A stretch of DNA of 64,000 nucleotides from assembly GCF_005887635.2 (NCBI RefSeq), contig NZ_CP040820.1, forward strand, positions 224,678 to 288,677, written 5' to 3'. A program made the position numbers and the translations under genes. Shown piece by piece: positions 62,295 through 64,000 of the stretch. The DNA comes from Paroceanicella profunda. Its GTDB lineage: Bacteria; Pseudomonadota; Alphaproteobacteria; Rhodobacterales; Rhodobacteraceae. Numbering within the stretch: position 1 is the first letter of the stretch; each line of letters starts with the position of its first letter. The notes below the pieces were generated by a model, which saw nothing but the letters and a program-made list of their open reading frames with translations, did no database searches and had not been told where the DNA came from.

Positions 62295-63486
62295 ATGACC
62301 AGCCTGCTCCTGCGCAACACCCGCCCGATGGGCGCCGCCGCCACCGACATCGCCATCCTCGACGGGCGCTTCGCCGCCACCGGCACGCCGCTGCCCGAGG
62401 GCGCAGAGGTGATCGACTGCGAAGGCGCCATCCTCGCCCCCGGCCTCGTCGAGGCGCACACCCATCTCGACAAGTCGCTCCTCGGCCTGCCCTGGTACCG
62501 CAACGAGGTCGGCCCCCGCCTGATCGACAAGATCGAGAACGAGCGCGCGGTGAAGGTCTCCCTCGGCCTCCACCCGCAGGTGCAGTCCGAGCGCCAGGCG
62601 CTGCTCTCGGTCTCGAAGGGCACCACCCACATCCGCTCGCATGTCGACGTGGACACCGAGCACGGGCTCGCCGGCATCGAGGGCGTGGCCGAAACCCGCG
62701 CGCGGCTGGCCGGCATCGTCGACATCGAGATCGTCGCCTTCCCGCAGTCCGGCATGATGATCCGCCCCGGCACCGCCGAGCTGATGGACGCCGCCCTCTC
62801 CGCCGGCGCCGACGTGGTGGGCGGGCTCGACCCCTGCGGCATCGACCCGTGACCCGAAAGCCCATCTCGACATCGTCTTCGCCCTCGCGGCGAAGCACGG
62901 CAAGCCCGTCGACATCCACCTGCATGAGCGCGACGCCCTCGGCGCCTTCTCCATGGAGCTGATCCTGGAGCGCACGAAGGCGCTCGGCATGGAAGGCCTC
63001 GTCACCGTCTCCCACGCCTTCTGCCTCGGCATGGCCGACCGTGCCGCCGCCGCCGCCCTCACCGAGGCGCTGGCCGAGGCGCGGGTGCACATCATCACCA
63101 CCGCACCCGCCTCCACCGCGGTGCCGGCGGTGAAGGAACTCGCCGCCGCCGGCGTGCTCACCGGCGCGGGCTCCGACGGCATCCGCGACACATGGGGGCC
63201 CTACGGGAACGCCGACATGCTGGAGCGCGCGATGCTCATTGGCCTGCGCAACAACCTGCGGCGGGATGACGAACTGGCCCTTGCCTTCGACATCTGCACC
63301 AGAGGCGGCGCCGCGATCATGGCGCTCCCCGGCTACGGCCTCGCGCCGGGTGACCGGGCCGACGCGGTGCTGCTCACCGGCGAGACCCTGGCCGAGGCCA
63401 TCGTCACCCGCGCCCCGCGCCCGCTGGTGGTCAAGGGCGGCCGCGTGGTGGCGCGGGATGGCGCAGCCCTGCGCCCCGCGCCATGA
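62295..63486 (+). pseudogene. Cytosine-deaminase-like amidohydrolase, frameshifted
   Basis: From ATG 62295 the protein has an amidohydrolase start (LLLRNTRPM... DGRFAATGTPLPEGAEVIDCEGAILAPGLVEAHTHLDKSLLG) with the metal motif HTHLDK. Near 62850 a TGA interrupts GIDP. One frame over, the chain continues PKAHLDIVFALAAKHGKPVDIHLHERDALGAF, SHAFCLG and GSDGIRDTW (later metal ligands) to 63486. Removing the T at about 62850 (GACCCG-T-GACCCG) restores GIDPDPKAHLD and a single frame of about 396 codons. Family members deaminate pyrimidines, creatinine-like rings or isocytosines. Either an error or a real knockout. Confidence 0.85.
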
Positions 63487-64000
63487 GCCCGCGCACCCTG
63501 CTCACCGCCCGCTGGCTCGTCGGCCATGAGGCCGGCGGCCACGTGCTGCACGAGCACGGCGATCTGGTGATCGAGGGCAGCCGCGTGCTCCACGCCGGCC
63601 CCCGGTTCGAGGGCCACGTCGACCGGCGCATCGACCATGGCGAGGCGCTGATCTCCCCCGGTTTCATCGACCTCGACGCCCTGTCCGACCTCGACACCAC
63701 CATCCTCGGCTTCGACAACGGCCCGGCCTGGGCCACCGGCCGCGTCTGGCCGATGAGTTACGTCGAGCGCGGGCCATACGAGATGTACACGCCCGACGAG
63801 CTCGCCTTCCAGAAGCGCTTCGCCTTCGCCCGGCTCATCCGCAACGGCATCACCACCGCCCTCCCCATCGCCTCGCTCTTCTACCGCGCCTGGGGCGAGA
63901 CGGTGGCGGAGTTCGAGGCCGCGGCCGATGCGGCCGAGGCTGGGCCTGCGCGTCTACCTCGGCCCCGCCTGCCGCACCGGCGGCCAGGTGGTCAGCGCCC
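63483..64000 (+). pseudogene. Second amidohydrolase (5' part), apparent frameshift near 63940
   Basis: The gene starts at ATG 63483, overlapping the previous stop by 4 bases, and runs off the window. MSPRTLLTARWLVGHEAG, then SPGFIDLDALSDLDTTILGFDN and YTPDELAFQKRFAFARLIRNGITTALPIASLFYRAWGETVAEF resemble metal-dependent amidohydrolases of the chlorohydrolase/deaminase group. After AAADAAE near 63939 the frame turns to nonsense (GPARLPRPRL), while the neighbouring frame reads LGLRVYLGPACRTGGQVVS, the expected continuation. Two missing bases or one extra near 63940 would explain it. The 3' part lies outside. Confidence 0.75.

Overview
The window is roughly 70% GC by eye. It reads like the chromosome of an alphaproteobacterium of the Rhodobacter/Roseobacter group (Rhodobacterales). 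The content that suggests this is: AapJQMP/BztABCD-type amino-acid ABC genes, a taurine:pyruvate aminotransferase divergent from a MocR-type TauR-like regulator, a monomeric NADP isocitrate dehydrogenase, a fused indolepyruvate:ferredoxin oxidoreductase next to an Lrp-type regulator, a TRAP transporter, and many FCD-type GntR regulators beside ABC operons. I cannot name the genus from sequence alone. I see no rRNA, tRNA, CRISPR array, transposase or prophage gene.

Layout. 1-1150: end of a TetR-like regulator and an EamA exporter. 1500-8522 (-): a GntR regulator followed by an Aap-type ABC transporter, a class V aminotransferase and a threonine-aldolase-like enzyme, probably one operon. 9327-13038 (+): a tightly overlapping four-gene sulfo-transfer operon (arylsulfotransferase-like protein, two small membrane proteins, a PAPS-type sulfotransferase) behind an AT-rich island with nested inverted repeats. 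13164-16360 (-): polar amino-acid ABC transporter and its GntR regulator. 16507-22809 (+): ureidoglycolate lyase, PuuE-type allantoinase, a second polar ABC transporter, an epimerase/dehydratase and an SDR, in one overlapping operon. 22831-24632 (+): hipBA behind four 18-bp operators spaced about 50 bp apart. 25298-29305: tpa, tauR and a DoxX protein. 29616-37675 (-): GntR, ribose-type ABC transporter, a D-apionate-lactonase-like protein and a DenD-like dehydrogenase. 38199-44353: TRAP transporter, HMG-CoA-lyase-like enzyme, family III CoA-transferase and a divergent LysR. 44672-48650: Lrp regulator and fused IorAB. 48782-50914: lrgBA with a divergent LysR. 51387-57290: an orphan HWE/HisKA_2 kinase, monomeric Icd and a GntP permease. 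57655-64000: GntR and a dipeptide-type ABC transporter with two amidohydrolases, carrying three apparent frameshifts.

The common theme is substrate-specific uptake followed by catabolism: nearly every transporter is translationally coupled to enzymes and headed by its own regulator. Several of the regulators have visible palindromic sites.

Besides genes, the window holds unusual DNA structure. Two degenerate 14-bp tandem repeats lie between convergent genes (24966-25149 and about 44527-44680). A perfectly contiguous three-way-junction fold sits just after hipA. Strong hairpins follow binding-protein genes inside operons. GC-rich low-complexity segments occur inside or between genes (ATPase tail at 33720-33977, permease spacer at 61103-61362). 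The most interesting candidates for something undescribed are the sulfo-transfer operon at 9.3-13.0 kb, the hipBA operator array with its 3' structure, and the 14-bp repeats.
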